From positions 1-17,945 of the forward strand of contig JALHTP010000059.1 in assembly GCA_022865725.1 (NCBI GenBank): a stretch of 17,945 nucleotides of DNA. Direction: 5' to 3'. A program made the translations under genes and the position numbers. The notes beneath the pieces were generated by a model, which saw only the letters and a list, made by a program, of their open reading frames with translations, did no database searches and was not told the DNA's origin. Each line of letters begins with the position of its first letter. Position 1 is the first letter of the stretch. Origin of the DNA: Methyloceanibacter sp. Its GTDB lineage: Bacteria; Pseudomonadota; Alphaproteobacteria; Rhizobiales; Methyloligellaceae. Below are positions 8,123 to 15,293 of the stretch, in pieces.

Positions 8123-9037
8123 GTGTTCACCCTCGCCCATCTCTCCGACATCCATTTGAGCCCGATGCCGCGCGCCAGGCGCCGCGAACTTTTGAGCAAG
8201 CGCGTGATCGGCTATGTCAATTGGCATCGCGGGCGAAAATACGTGCACCGGCGCGAGATCCTCGACCTCCTCACCCGCGACATCGTCGAGCAGAAGCCCG
8301 ACCACATCGCAGTGACCGGCGATCTTGTCAATCTCGGGCTCCCCGAGGAATTCCTGCGCGCGGCGGAATGGCTGCATCATCTAGGGCCGCCCAGCAGGGT
8401 GACCGCGATCCCCGGCAACCACGACGCCTATGTGCGGTTGCATCCGGAAGCAGGAACACGGCATTGGCGCCCTTATATGCAAGCGAACGCGGCCGGCGAG
8501 CTGCTGTTTCCGACGCCGCCGGCATGCTTCCCCTTCGTGCGCCGCTTCGGCGATGTGGCGCTCGTCGCGCTGTCCTCGGCCATCCCGACCATGCCGTTCA
8601 TCGCGGCGGGAGAGATCGGAACGGCGCAGCGGCAGTTCCTGGCGACCGCCCTCGACAGACTGAAACAGGCTGGCCTGTTTCGCGTGGTGCTGATCCACCA
8701 CCCGCCTTTGCGCGACCAGGCGGGCTGGCACCGCGGGCTGCGCGACGCCGTCGCCTTCACCAAGATTCTGAAGCAGCACGGCGCTGAGCTCGTGCTGCAC
8801 GGCCATAACCATCTGCAGACGGTGCACGAGCTTCCGACCGCGACCGGGCCTGCCATCGTCGTCGGCGTGCCGTCTGCCTCGGAAGCCGTCGAGGGCCATA
8901 TCCCCGCCGCGCGCTACAACGAATACTCGATCGCGCGGGATGGCGGCGGCTGGCGGCTGGAGATGGTCGGACGCTCGGTCGCGGCGGCGCCTGAGCATGT
9001 CTGGGAAAGCGAGCGCCGCGTGCTCAGGGAACGCTGA
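8123..9037 (+). CDS. Calcineurin-type metallophosphoesterase (Icc/CpdA-like)
   Basis: This 304-aa protein shows the full metallophosphoesterase motif set: D9-I-H11, GDLVN with D67, GNHD at 98-101, HH at 192-193, and GHNH at 227-230. These residues hold a dinuclear metal centre. The layout matches the Icc/CpdA-like class III group, which hydrolyses phosphodiesters such as cyclic nucleotides; the real substrate is open. The start is GTG at 8123, since the protein begins MFTLAHLSDIH exactly as family members do. AAGGGA (8112-8117) lies 5 bp upstream and falls inside the divergent Nudix gene. The C-terminus overlaps the end of the convergent 187-aa gene by 14 bp. Confidence 0.92.
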   Translation: MFTLAHLSDIHLSPMPRARRRELLSKRVIGYVNWHRGRKYVHRREILDLLTRDIVEQKPDHIAVTGDLVNLGLPEEFLRAAEWLHHLGPPSRVTAIPGNHDAYVRLHPEAGTRHWRPYMQANAAGELLFPTPPACFPFVRRFGDVALVALSSAIPTMPFIAAGEIGTAQRQFLATALDRLKQAGLFRVVLIHHPPLRDQAGWHRGLRDAVAFTKILKQHGAELVLHGHNHLQTVHELPTATGPAIVVGVPSASEAVEGHIPAARYNEYSIARDGGGWRLEMVGRSVAAAPEHVWESERRVLRER

Positions 9038-9587
9038 GCATCACCGCCACGAACAGCCCCGCCGCGCCGGTGAGAAGGCCGATGGCGAAGGCCGCGATCA
9101 CCACGCCCATTCCGGTTCGCGAAGGGGCGGGCTCGAGCCCGAGCCGTCCCATGCGGCCTGGCTCGGTCAGCGCCGCCTCGATGCGCTCGCGGCGCACGAT
9201 CTCATGCGCCATGTAGCGCGTGATGCGGTCGGCGATGCCGGCGATGTTGGTCGAGCTGTAGAGCGTCCGCCTGCCGCTCTCGCTGTTGCGCACGAAGAGA
9301 TAGGCGCCCGAGGCATCGTCGACGGTCGCGTAGGTGAACAGGTCGATCCACAGGCGTGCCGGGCGGCTCGGCACCAGTACGAGATTGAAGCGGTCGTCAT
9401 GCGCCGGCAGCTCGGCAAACACGGCTTCGAGCTCGGCCTTGAGAAGGTCGAGCCGCGCGATCTCGCCGTCGCGCCTGTCGGCGGAGACATCGAGCCGCTC
9501 CGCCTCTTCGAGGCGCGCCTTGCGGATGGCTTCGCGCAACGATCGCGAGGCGGCAGGCCGTGCAATGGCTTTGGCGCTTTCTTCCAT
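9024..9587 (-). CDS. Hypothetical protein with C-terminal membrane anchor
   Basis: I do not assign a function to this 187-aa protein. Residues 15-60 are strongly charged and likely helical or coiled coil. A central soluble region (about 66-140) contains the stretch RFNLVLVPSRPARLWIDLFT, followed by an arginine-rich helix. A single hydrophobic helix at about 161-184 ends three residues from the C-terminus, so it looks tail-anchored with the bulk in the cytoplasm. I recall related small proteins with an RLWID motif in Rhizobiales, without a known role. AAGGGG stands 8 bp before the ATG. It lies 100 bp downstream of the 450-aa membrane protein gene on the same strand and may be co-transcribed with it. 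Confidence 0.75.
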   Translation of the reverse strand: MEESAKAIARPAASRSLREAIRKARLEEAERLDVSADRRDGEIARLDLLKAELEAVFAELPAHDDRFNLVLVPSRPARLWIDLFTYATVDDASGAYLFVRNSESGRRTLYSSTNIAGIADRITRYMAHEIVRRERIEAALTEPGRMGRLGLEPAPSRTGMGVVIAAFAIGLLTGAAGLFVAVMLSVP

Positions 9588-9687
9588 CCCCGTAGCCCCT
9601 TGGCTTTTGGGCTAGCATAGCCCTGCAAGAGGCGGAAATGCGACCGAAATTCACTGCCGCAATTCAAGGATTCCCCGGCCCGCCAGC

Positions 9688-11040
9688 CTATTTCGCGGCG
9701 AGCACGACGGAGGCGCGGGCGTCGTCGAACCATTTGTCGACGGCCGTGTCGATATTGGCCTCAAGCCCCGATTTCCAGGTGGCGATGGTAGCGTCGAGCG
9801 CCTCCTCGTTCGCCGCCACGAAGCTGTCGCGGTTGAACGCCTCGTTGGCCGCGTTCGACAGATAATCGACCGCCGCGCCGATGGCGACGCCGATCGCGGC
9901 GCCAACCACCTGTCCGCCCATGGGCTGGACCACCGTGCCGGCGATTGCTCCCTGCTGGGCGAAGGCAAGCCGCGTCCCAAGCGACGTGGCGACCCGGCGC
10001 GACAATTGCCCGAAGCTCTGGGCGATCACGGTGTTGATGGCGGGACCGAGCGCAAGCGCACCCACGGTGCCGCCGGCCGCCGCGGCGCCGACGCCGGCGA
10101 TCCCATCGAAGGCGCGATCCTCCATGAGGTAGACGGGGGCTTTCCATTTCTGCGCGTCCCAATCGAGCTTGACCTCGGTCATGGGCGTCGCCGACGGAAT
10201 GTCCTCGAGATGGCTCGTGTGCTTGGCAAGGAACAGCTGGAGCCGCATGTCGCCATTGGCGATGACCCGCCGGTAGCTGTCATGCGCGTGGCGCACGGCC
10301 TGTTCGACGCCCTTGGTGATGGTCTCGTCGCGAAGCTCCGGCTTCAGCACCTGGTCGTTATAGTTCTTCAGGAAATAGTCCTTCACGTCGGCCTCGATGG
10401 CCTCGTTGAGCGATTCGTATTTGCCCGCCTCGAAGAAGCGGGTGATGGCGGAGCTGATGGTCTCCTTGAGCACGACATAAGAGCGCTTCCACTCGAAGAA
10501 CCAATCGGCGTAGGACGAGATCGCCGCCTGTTGATCCTGGAAGGCGAGCGCGAAGCTGCGGTCGATATCCTCATGCGCCGCCTGCTTGATGCGCGCGCGT
10601 TCCTCGTCGAGCATCAGGATCGTTTCGTTGACGAATTTGTCGGCTTCCGACCGGCTCGCCACCACCTTGTGCAAGGAGCCGTCGACATCCTTGATGACCA
10701 GATCGACCGCGTCGGGCGGGAGACTCTTGTCGCCGAAGAAGATGTCGAGGACGCTGTTGTCGGCGTGCACCGGGGCAGTGTGGTCGAGATGCCGCTGATA
10801 GCTCCGGTAGAAGGTCGTGCCGAGCGAGACGATCGCATAGACGCAAAGCACGATTCCGATCGCAATGCCGATGGGCCTCAGCAGCATGCCGAGCGCGCTC
10901 GGACGCACCACGGTCTCGCGTCCGCGGCGCTCGACTCTCCGACCCCGCCGCTTGGCGGGGGGGCGGATCATCGTGGCGATGGCGTCTTCCGGATGGGCGA
11001 CAAGGGCGCCGCTTTGGGATTTGGGCATTTCGTCCAGCAT
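9688..11040 (-). CDS. Hypothetical membrane protein with glycine-zipper segments
   Basis: I do not recognise this 450-aa protein. The N-terminus is a basic cytoplasmic tail (RRGRRVERRGRE, 31-42) followed by one strong membrane helix (about 51-76), so most of the chain should be periplasmic. Residues 105-275 are mainly charged helices rich in aromatics (YADWFFEWKRSY, 177-188). Two glycine/alanine-rich hydrophobic segments follow: GIAGVGAAAAGGTVGALALG (313-332) and GGQVVGAAIGVAIGAAVDYL (375-394). Their small-residue spacing is glycine-zipper-like and could pack in or on a membrane. The C-terminal helix contains WKSGLEANIDTAVDKWFDDA. The ATG at 11040 has GAGGTG at good spacing. A porin-like, toxin-like or structural envelope role is possible but unproven. 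Confidence 0.78.
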   Translation of the reverse strand: MLDEMPKSQSGALVAHPEDAIATMIRPPAKRRGRRVERRGRETVVRPSALGMLLRPIGIAIGIVLCVYAIVSLGTTFYRSYQRHLDHTAPVHADNSVLDIFFGDKSLPPDAVDLVIKDVDGSLHKVVASRSEADKFVNETILMLDEERARIKQAAHEDIDRSFALAFQDQQAAISSYADWFFEWKRSYVVLKETISSAITRFFEAGKYESLNEAIEADVKDYFLKNYNDQVLKPELRDETITKGVEQAVRHAHDSYRRVIANGDMRLQLFLAKHTSHLEDIPSATPMTEVKLDWDAQKWKAPVYLMEDRAFDGIAGVGAAAAGGTVGALALGPAINTVIAQSFGQLSRRVATSLGTRLAFAQQGAIAGTVVQPMGGQVVGAAIGVAIGAAVDYLSNAANEAFNRDSFVAANEEALDATIATWKSGLEANIDTAVDKWFDDARASVVLAAK

Positions 11041-11087
11041 GCTTCAACACCTCGGAGCCTATTTCACCGCTCCCAGCGCCCCGTGCC

Positions 11088-11116
11088 AATATAGGGCTTG
11101 TTGACCGGGGTTGTAA
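11088..11116 (-). promoter_or_regulatory. Candidate promoter for the 450-aa membrane protein gene
   Basis: On the minus strand a TATATT hexamer (11088-11093 on +) lies 17 bp after TTACAA (11111-11116). The -10 box matches five of six consensus bases but the -35 only three. Transcription would start about 40 bp upstream of the ATG at 11040. The position, just after the preceding unit's candidate terminator hairpin, supports separate expression. Confidence 0.4.
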
Positions 11117-11140
11117 GCCTTGCCGCCGAGGCGGCGAGGC
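11117..11140 (-). terminator. Candidate terminator hairpin after the amtB-glnK unit
   Basis: GCCTTGCCGCC and GGCGGCGAGGC form 11-bp arms with one mismatch (a possible wobble pair) around a GA centre. The hairpin sits about 20 bp beyond the stop of the last gene in the amtB unit, read on the minus strand. No real T-tract follows, only TTACAA, so the call rests on stem strength and position. Confidence 0.45.
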
Positions 11141-11160
11141 ATGCCGGCGGTTGAGGCCCC

Positions 11161-11544
11161 CTACACCTGCGCGTGGGAGATCTCGGCGACGATGATCGAC
11201 GCGCCATGGTGGATCACGACAAACAGCAGAATGGCGACCGCAATGTTGACCGCCATGTTGAGCCAATGCGCAAGCCGCCTGTCCTCCATGAAGCCGAACA
11301 GGTTGAGGTACCATTGGTCGGCATAAGAGAGGCAATAGAAGAAGATCACAATCAGCGCGAACTCGTGGAGATAGAACAGGACCGCGCTGCCCGACTTCTC
11401 GTAGAAATATTTCAAGCCTCCGACCAGGACGAAATTGCGCAACAGGTCGAAGAACCACTGCGAGAAATTGCGTACCAATTGCCAGAGCGCAATTTCCCCC
11501 TCGCGCTGCTGAAGGAGCTGGTTCCGGTAGCGGGTGAAATCCAC
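11161..11544 (-). CDS. Small membrane protein encoded downstream of glnK
   Basis: I do not recognise this 127-aa protein. It has a charged N-terminus (MDFTRYRNQLLQQREGE), an aromatic-rich amphipathic or membrane segment (about 28-46), and two clear hydrophobic helices (about 54-73 and 94-115). It begins 11 bp after the glnK stop and so is very likely the third gene of an amtB-glnK unit. The only possible start is the GTG at 11544, because an in-frame TGA lies two codons upstream. No good Shine-Dalgarno is visible, so it may be translated by coupling to glnK. A hairpin follows its stop after about 20 bp. A role linked to ammonium uptake is inferred only from position. Confidence 0.72.
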   Translation of the reverse strand: MDFTRYRNQLLQQREGEIALWQLVRNFSQWFFDLLRNFVLVGGLKYFYEKSGSAVLFYLHEFALIVIFFYCLSYADQWYLNLFGFMEDRRLAHWLNMAVNIAVAILLFVVIHHGASIIVAEISHAQV

Positions 11545-11555
11545 GGGGATTCAGC

Positions 11556-11894
11556 TCACAGCGCGTCGGCGCCCATCTCGCCGGTGCGCACGCGCATCGC
11601 CCCTTCGAGCGGAAGCACGAACACCTTGCCGTCGCCGATGCGCCCCGTTCGCGCGGCGTTGCCGACCGCCTCGACCACGCTGTCGGCGATCGAGGCACTG
11701 ACGGCGATCTCGAGCTTCACCTTGGGCACGAATTGCATGACGTATTCGGCGCCGCGGTAAATCTCGGTCTGCCCCTTCTGCCGCCCGAAGCCGCGCACCT
11801 CGCTCACCGTCAAGCCTTGCACGCCGATGCCGGCCAGGGCCTCGCGCACGGCATCGAGCCGGTGCGGCTGAATCACTGCGATGATGTATTTCAT
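11556..11894 (-). CDS. glnK: P-II nitrogen regulatory protein GlnK
   Basis: This 112-aa protein is a full-length PII signal protein, a trimer that senses ATP/ADP and 2-oxoglutarate and blocks the AmtB channel. The T-loop GFGRQKGQTEIYRGAEY (35-51) contains Y51, the uridylylation site. IGDGK (86-90) and MRVRTGE (100-106) supply K90, R101 and R103 for nucleotide binding. The B-loop T83-G84 is present. Residues 8-11 read IQPH where the common form is IKPF, which is unusual. It starts 15 bp after amtB on the same strand, the reverse of the enterobacterial glnK-amtB order. I call it GlnK rather than GlnB because of the amtB linkage. Confidence 0.93.
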   Translation of the reverse strand: MKYIIAVIQPHRLDAVREALAGIGVQGLTVSEVRGFGRQKGQTEIYRGAEYVMQFVPKVKLEIAVSASIADSVVEAVGNAARTGRIGDGKVFVLPLEGAMRVRTGEMGADAL

Positions 11895-11909
11895 GTCGCT
11901 CGTCCCCGA

Positions 11910-13127
<1,218 letters not shown>

Positions 13128-13150
13128 TGATGTCCCCCCCAGACGCTTCT

Positions 13151-13164
13151 GCACGAAATCGTGC
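13151..13164. promoter_or_regulatory. Perfect 14-bp dyad upstream of amtB
   Basis: GCACGAAATCGTGC is a perfect inverted repeat with 6-bp arms around AA. It lies 23 bp upstream of the preferred amtB ATG, in the space shared with the divergent GreB-like gene. It could be an operator or a small hairpin in the amtB leader. I do not recognise the binding protein. Confidence 0.4.
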
Positions 13165-13285
13165 TTTTGCCTAAAATCCTAGCATGAGACGAAGGGCTGA
13201 GGCAGGGGCGCTTGCCTATTTCCAGCTCAATTGCCCACAGATACGGCGGTAGCGGGAGATGCAACCACACTCCAAAGGGGAGGCA

Positions 13286-13294
13286 TGGTATAGT
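13286..13294 (+). promoter_or_regulatory. Extended -10 promoter placing +1 at the GreB-like ATG
   Basis: TGGTATAGT matches an extended -10 element (TGn followed by TATAGT, five of six consensus). Six bases separate the hexamer from the ATG at 13301, which puts the predicted first transcribed base exactly on the A of that ATG. No -35 box of quality is present, as is common for extended -10 promoters. This suggests a leaderless mRNA. Confidence 0.45.
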
Positions 13295-13300
13295 GCCCGC

Positions 13301-13765
13301 ATGAGCAAGGCTTTCACCAAGGAAGCCGAAGGCGGCGAGGTCTATGACGACCTGCCCGACCGCCCGGTTTCCCCGCATAATTACGTCACCGCCAAGGGGC
13401 TCGAGCTGATCGAGGCCGAGCTCGCACGCCTGCATCGCGAGCATGCCGCGGCACAAGACGCCGACGACAGGCCGCGCCTTGCCAAGATCAACCGGGACTT
13501 GCGTTATTGGACCTCGCGCCGGGCGACCGCGCAGGTGATCGAACCTCCGCGCGACGCCGCCGAAGTGCATTTCGGCTCGACGGTGACGATCGCGCGCGAT
13601 GACGGCCGGCGCCAGACCTACCGCATCGTCGGCGAGGACGAGGCGGACCCTTCGCTGGGCACGCTGTCTTACGTGTCGCCCGTGGCGCAGGCGCTAATGG
13701 GCAAGCAAGTCGGCGACACGGTCCAGGCCGGCACCGCGGAAGCCGAGATCCTCGGGATCGTTTAG
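13301..13765 (+). CDS. GreA/GreB-family factor with shortened coiled coil
   Basis: This 154-aa protein is a GreB-like RNA polymerase secondary-channel factor. The N-terminus MSKAFTKEAEGG and DLPDRPVSPHNYVT (17-30) match GreB proteins, and the C-terminal domain includes YRIVGEDEADPSLGTLSYVS (107-126) and ALMGKQVGDTV (131-141). The coiled coil is about 18 residues shorter than in E. coli GreB. The GDRSENAEY-type tip that carries the catalytic acidic residues is absent, replaced by AQDADDRPRL (51-60). It may bind polymerase without standard cleavage stimulation. ATG 13301 fits GreB homologues; an ATG at 13259 in frame would add 14 odd residues. AAGGGGAGG lies 17 bp away, too far to serve 13301. 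Its stop overlaps the convergent gene by 4 bp. Confidence 0.85.
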   Translation: MSKAFTKEAEGGEVYDDLPDRPVSPHNYVTAKGLELIEAELARLHREHAAAQDADDRPRLAKINRDLRYWTSRRATAQVIEPPRDAAEVHFGSTVTIARDDGRRQTYRIVGEDEADPSLGTLSYVSPVAQALMGKQVGDTVQAGTAEAEILGIV

Positions 13766-14094
13766 CTGCGCGTCGTGGGCTTGGTCGGTTTTTCCAGCAT
13801 GAGCTTGCCCTGTCTTTGCACCAAGGCCTTGGCCCTGTTGGCAAGAAGCGAAAGCACCCAGGGAAGCTGCACCTCGAGCCGCACATGATCGTCGGCAACG
13901 TCCACCGTGCCGGTCGTGGTCTGCCCGAGCAGGCTCGCGCGGAAGTCGAGATGATCGCCCGCCCATTCGTCCTTCAGCACCATGAATTTCTCGCCAAAAG
14001 TCGAGCGCACATTGCCGAAGCCGGCTTTCAGACGCCGCGCGGCTTCCTGCTTGCCGAGCTTGTGGGGGATGGTGACGACGACCGGTTGGGACAT
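13762..14094 (-). CDS. Polyhydroxyalkanoic acid system family protein
   Basis: This 110-aa protein begins MSQPVVVTIPHKLGKQEAAR, the hallmark of the small polyhydroxyalkanoate-system (PHA_gran_rgn) family. The central part has alternating hydrophobic strands (FRASLLGQTTTGTVDVADDH, 52-71) followed by LPWVLSLLANRAKALVQRQ and a basic tail. Proteins of this family are often encoded near polyhydroxyalkanoate synthesis genes, but their biochemical role is not established. No phaC or phasin gene is present in this window, so the link to storage granules is by family only. The protein is probably cytoplasmic. Its stop overlaps the stop of the convergent GreB-like gene. A G-rich Shine-Dalgarno candidate (GAGGAGAGGG) lies rather far upstream of the ATG. 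Confidence 0.85.
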   Translation of the reverse strand: MSQPVVVTIPHKLGKQEAARRLKAGFGNVRSTFGEKFMVLKDEWAGDHLDFRASLLGQTTTGTVDVADDHVRLEVQLPWVLSLLANRAKALVQRQGKLMLEKPTKPTTRS

Positions 14095-14186
14095 CTTGAC
14101 GGGACCCTCTCCTCGTGACGGCGCTGACGCCTCCCCTCATGTAGGGAGCCCGCGCCCGAGGTCCAGAGTCTCGCGTAAAGATACCA

Positions 14187-14219
14187 ATGGGCGCAAGAGC
14201 TTAACGCCCTTGCGCCCAT
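14187..14219 (-). terminator. Perfect inverted repeat, probable terminator of the secreted-protein gene
   Basis: ATGGGCGCAAG (14187-14197) and CTTGCGCCCAT (14209-14219) are perfect 11-bp arms around an 11-base loop. The stem begins 29 bp beyond the stop of the secreted-protein gene on the minus strand. The bases after it (TGGTATCTTT) are mildly T-rich. Stem perfection and placement support a terminator. Confidence 0.55.
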
Positions 14220-14248
14220 CGTCTACGCTCTCGCCTGCGAACTCCGCT

Positions 14249-14824
14249 TTAGCCCACCGGATTGGCCAGCGGGTCGCCGATCTCGGCAAACGCCCAGACT
14301 TGCGCGTCCGCCGTGGCGTCGCAGAGGATGAGGCCGTTGGCAGCTTCGATGAAAAAATAATAGCCGGGGACCCAATCCCCATCGAGGCCATCGGGCCCTG
14401 CGCCGAGGACCTTGCCGGGACCATCGGAGAGATAGGCTTGGCAGGCGCTCTCAGCCACATCGATCGGATCCTTCTTGGGAATCGCGGCCTCGCCTTCATT
14501 CGTCGCCGGTTCGATGTTGACGAGATTGGCGCCAGCACCCTCCAGGAGGTCGCCGATCATCTTGGTGTAGGCCAAGACATGCCCCTCGGCATTGGCGTTG
14601 CAGAGCCAAAGATTGGCGTCGGCATCGGTGAGCCACACAAGGCTCCCGCCGCGGCCATCGTCGGTGGCCGCCACGAAATTTGCGGGTTGCGAGGCGTTGG
14701 CCGTCGTGCAGGCCTTGACCGCCGACGCATGGAGATCGCTCTCGGCCGAGGCTGGAACGCTGAGGCTCGCGGCAAGGGCGAGCACGGCGGCCCCCGCGCC
14801 AAGCGAGAAATAGGTGAACTTCAT
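14249..14824 (-). CDS. Secreted protein with two related cysteine-containing modules
   Basis: I do not recognise this 191-aa protein. Residues 1-27 form a clear signal peptide ending SVPASA before ESD, so the mature form is periplasmic or secreted. The mature chain looks like an internal duplication. Module 1 (about 36-92) has KACTTA, then NLWLCNANAEGHVLAYTKMI, then GDLL. Module 2 (about 125-185) has ESACQA, then LILCDATADAQVWAFAEI, then GDPL. Each carries two cysteines (C39/C75 and C128/C168) at similar spacing, suggesting two disulfides. ATG 14824 is chosen over an upstream in-frame start at 14923 because it gives the signal peptide and has AAAAGGAAG eight bases upstream. A leader hairpin and a CRP-like site lie upstream. 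Confidence 0.82.
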   Translation of the reverse strand: MKFTYFSLGAGAAVLALAASLSVPASAESDLHASAVKACTTANASQPANFVAATDDGRGGSLVWLTDADANLWLCNANAEGHVLAYTKMIGDLLEGAGANLVNIEPATNEGEAAIPKKDPIDVAESACQAYLSDGPGKVLGAGPDGLDGDWVPGYYFFIEAANGLILCDATADAQVWAFAEIGDPLANPVG

Positions 14825-14843
14825 GATGTCGCTTCCTTTTGAC

Positions 14844-14872
14844 GCCTCTAAAGGCAGGATTGCCTTCGAGGC
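14844..14872 (-). other. Hairpin in the leader of the secreted-protein gene
   Basis: GCCTC-TA-AAGGCA (14844-14856) pairs with TGCCTT-C-GAGGC (14861-14872) around a GGAT loop, giving two stacked stems with a small bulge. It lies 19 bp upstream of the ATG, next to the Shine-Dalgarno. No T-tract follows on either strand, so a terminator is unlikely. It could affect mRNA stability or translation. Confidence 0.4.
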
Positions 14873-14908
14873 CTGAAGCGTCAGATGGAGCGGCAGGTCG
14901 CTGCCCTG

Positions 14909-14924
14909 TGTGAGCCTGCTCACA
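14909..14924. promoter_or_regulatory. CRP/FNR-type binding site candidate
   Basis: TGTGAGCCTGCTCACA is a perfect palindrome with 7-bp arms and matches TGTGA-N6-TCACA, the CRP consensus known from enterobacteria. It is 84 bp upstream of the secreted-protein ATG and 44 bp beyond the SelW-like stop. The most natural target is the secreted-protein gene. CRP-like regulators of alphaproteobacteria may prefer different half-sites, so the regulator is uncertain. A short hairpin at the end of the upstream transcript is the alternative. Confidence 0.5.
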
Positions 14925-14925
14925 A

Positions 14926-14967
14926 AGACCTGGCCTGGAAGCGCGAAGACTTGGCCTGGAAGCGCGG
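14926..14967. repeat. Two-copy 21-bp tandem repeat
   Basis: Two adjacent 21-bp units (14926-14946 and 14947-14967) share the core TGGCCTGGAAGCGCG and differ at only two positions. They abut the stop codon of the SelW-like gene (14969-14971) on its downstream side. The array looks like a simple local duplication of non-coding DNA. Confidence 0.6.
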
Positions 14968-14968
14968 C

Positions 14969-15283
14969 CTAGGGTTTGTCCTCTTTCTTATCGACATGGC
15001 CGAGGTCGCGCTCGGGCGCGATGTCATCCCGCACCATCTGCTTCAGCTCCTTGATCTCGGGGAAACGCCCCTGCTCGCTGCGCGACCAGATGAGCTTGCC
15101 GTCGATCCTGACCTCGAACACGCCGCCCGTGTCGTCGGGAATGAGCGTGACCGAGCCGATCTCCTCGGCGAAGGTGGAGAGGAGCTCCTGCTCCATCCAA
15201 GCAGCCCTGAGCAGCCAGTTGCAGAGCCGGCAATAGGTGATGGCGATGTTGGGTCCGGGCGGAATGGCTGAATGCTCCGGCAA
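14969..15283 (-). CDS. SelT/SelW/SelH-family (Rdx) thioredoxin-like protein
   Basis: This 104-aa protein is a bacterial selenoprotein-W-like Rdx protein. It has ITYCRLCNWLLRAAWMEQEL (15-34) with the CxxC redox motif C18-C21, in which cysteine replaces the selenocysteine of animal SelW. The GGVFEVRIDGKLIWSRSEQG region (53-72), which ends in the usual FPE motif, completes the family pattern. It is probably a small cytoplasmic thiol-redox protein; its partner is unknown. The only usable start is a TTG at 15283, immediately after a run of T on its strand and with no Shine-Dalgarno. In-frame stops exclude a longer form beyond 15347, so the exact start is uncertain. A strong hairpin lies directly upstream. 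Confidence 0.85.
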   Translation of the reverse strand: MPEHSAIPPGPNIAITYCRLCNWLLRAAWMEQELLSTFAEEIGSVTLIPDDTGGVFEVRIDGKLIWSRSEQGRFPEIKELKQMVRDDIAPERDLGHVDKKEDKP

Positions 15284-15293
15284 AAAAGTTGTG

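Noticed and set aside
9609..9623. GGGCTA-GCA-TAGCCC hairpin between the 187-aa and 450-aa genes
   Set aside because: The stem is short with a 3-base loop and no T-tract follows on the minus strand, so I could not support a terminator or operator.
10006..11094. 362-codon plus-strand frame opposite the 450-aa membrane protein
   Set aside because: Its translation is rich in charged residues with no membrane or domain pattern. The opposite strand has a ribosome binding site, a membrane helix and coherent structure.
13215..13250. Possible sigma-54 promoter for amtB (GG-N10-GC on the minus strand)
   Set aside because: Only the GG and GC pairs match; the surrounding TGGCAC and TTGC bases do not, so it is no better than chance.
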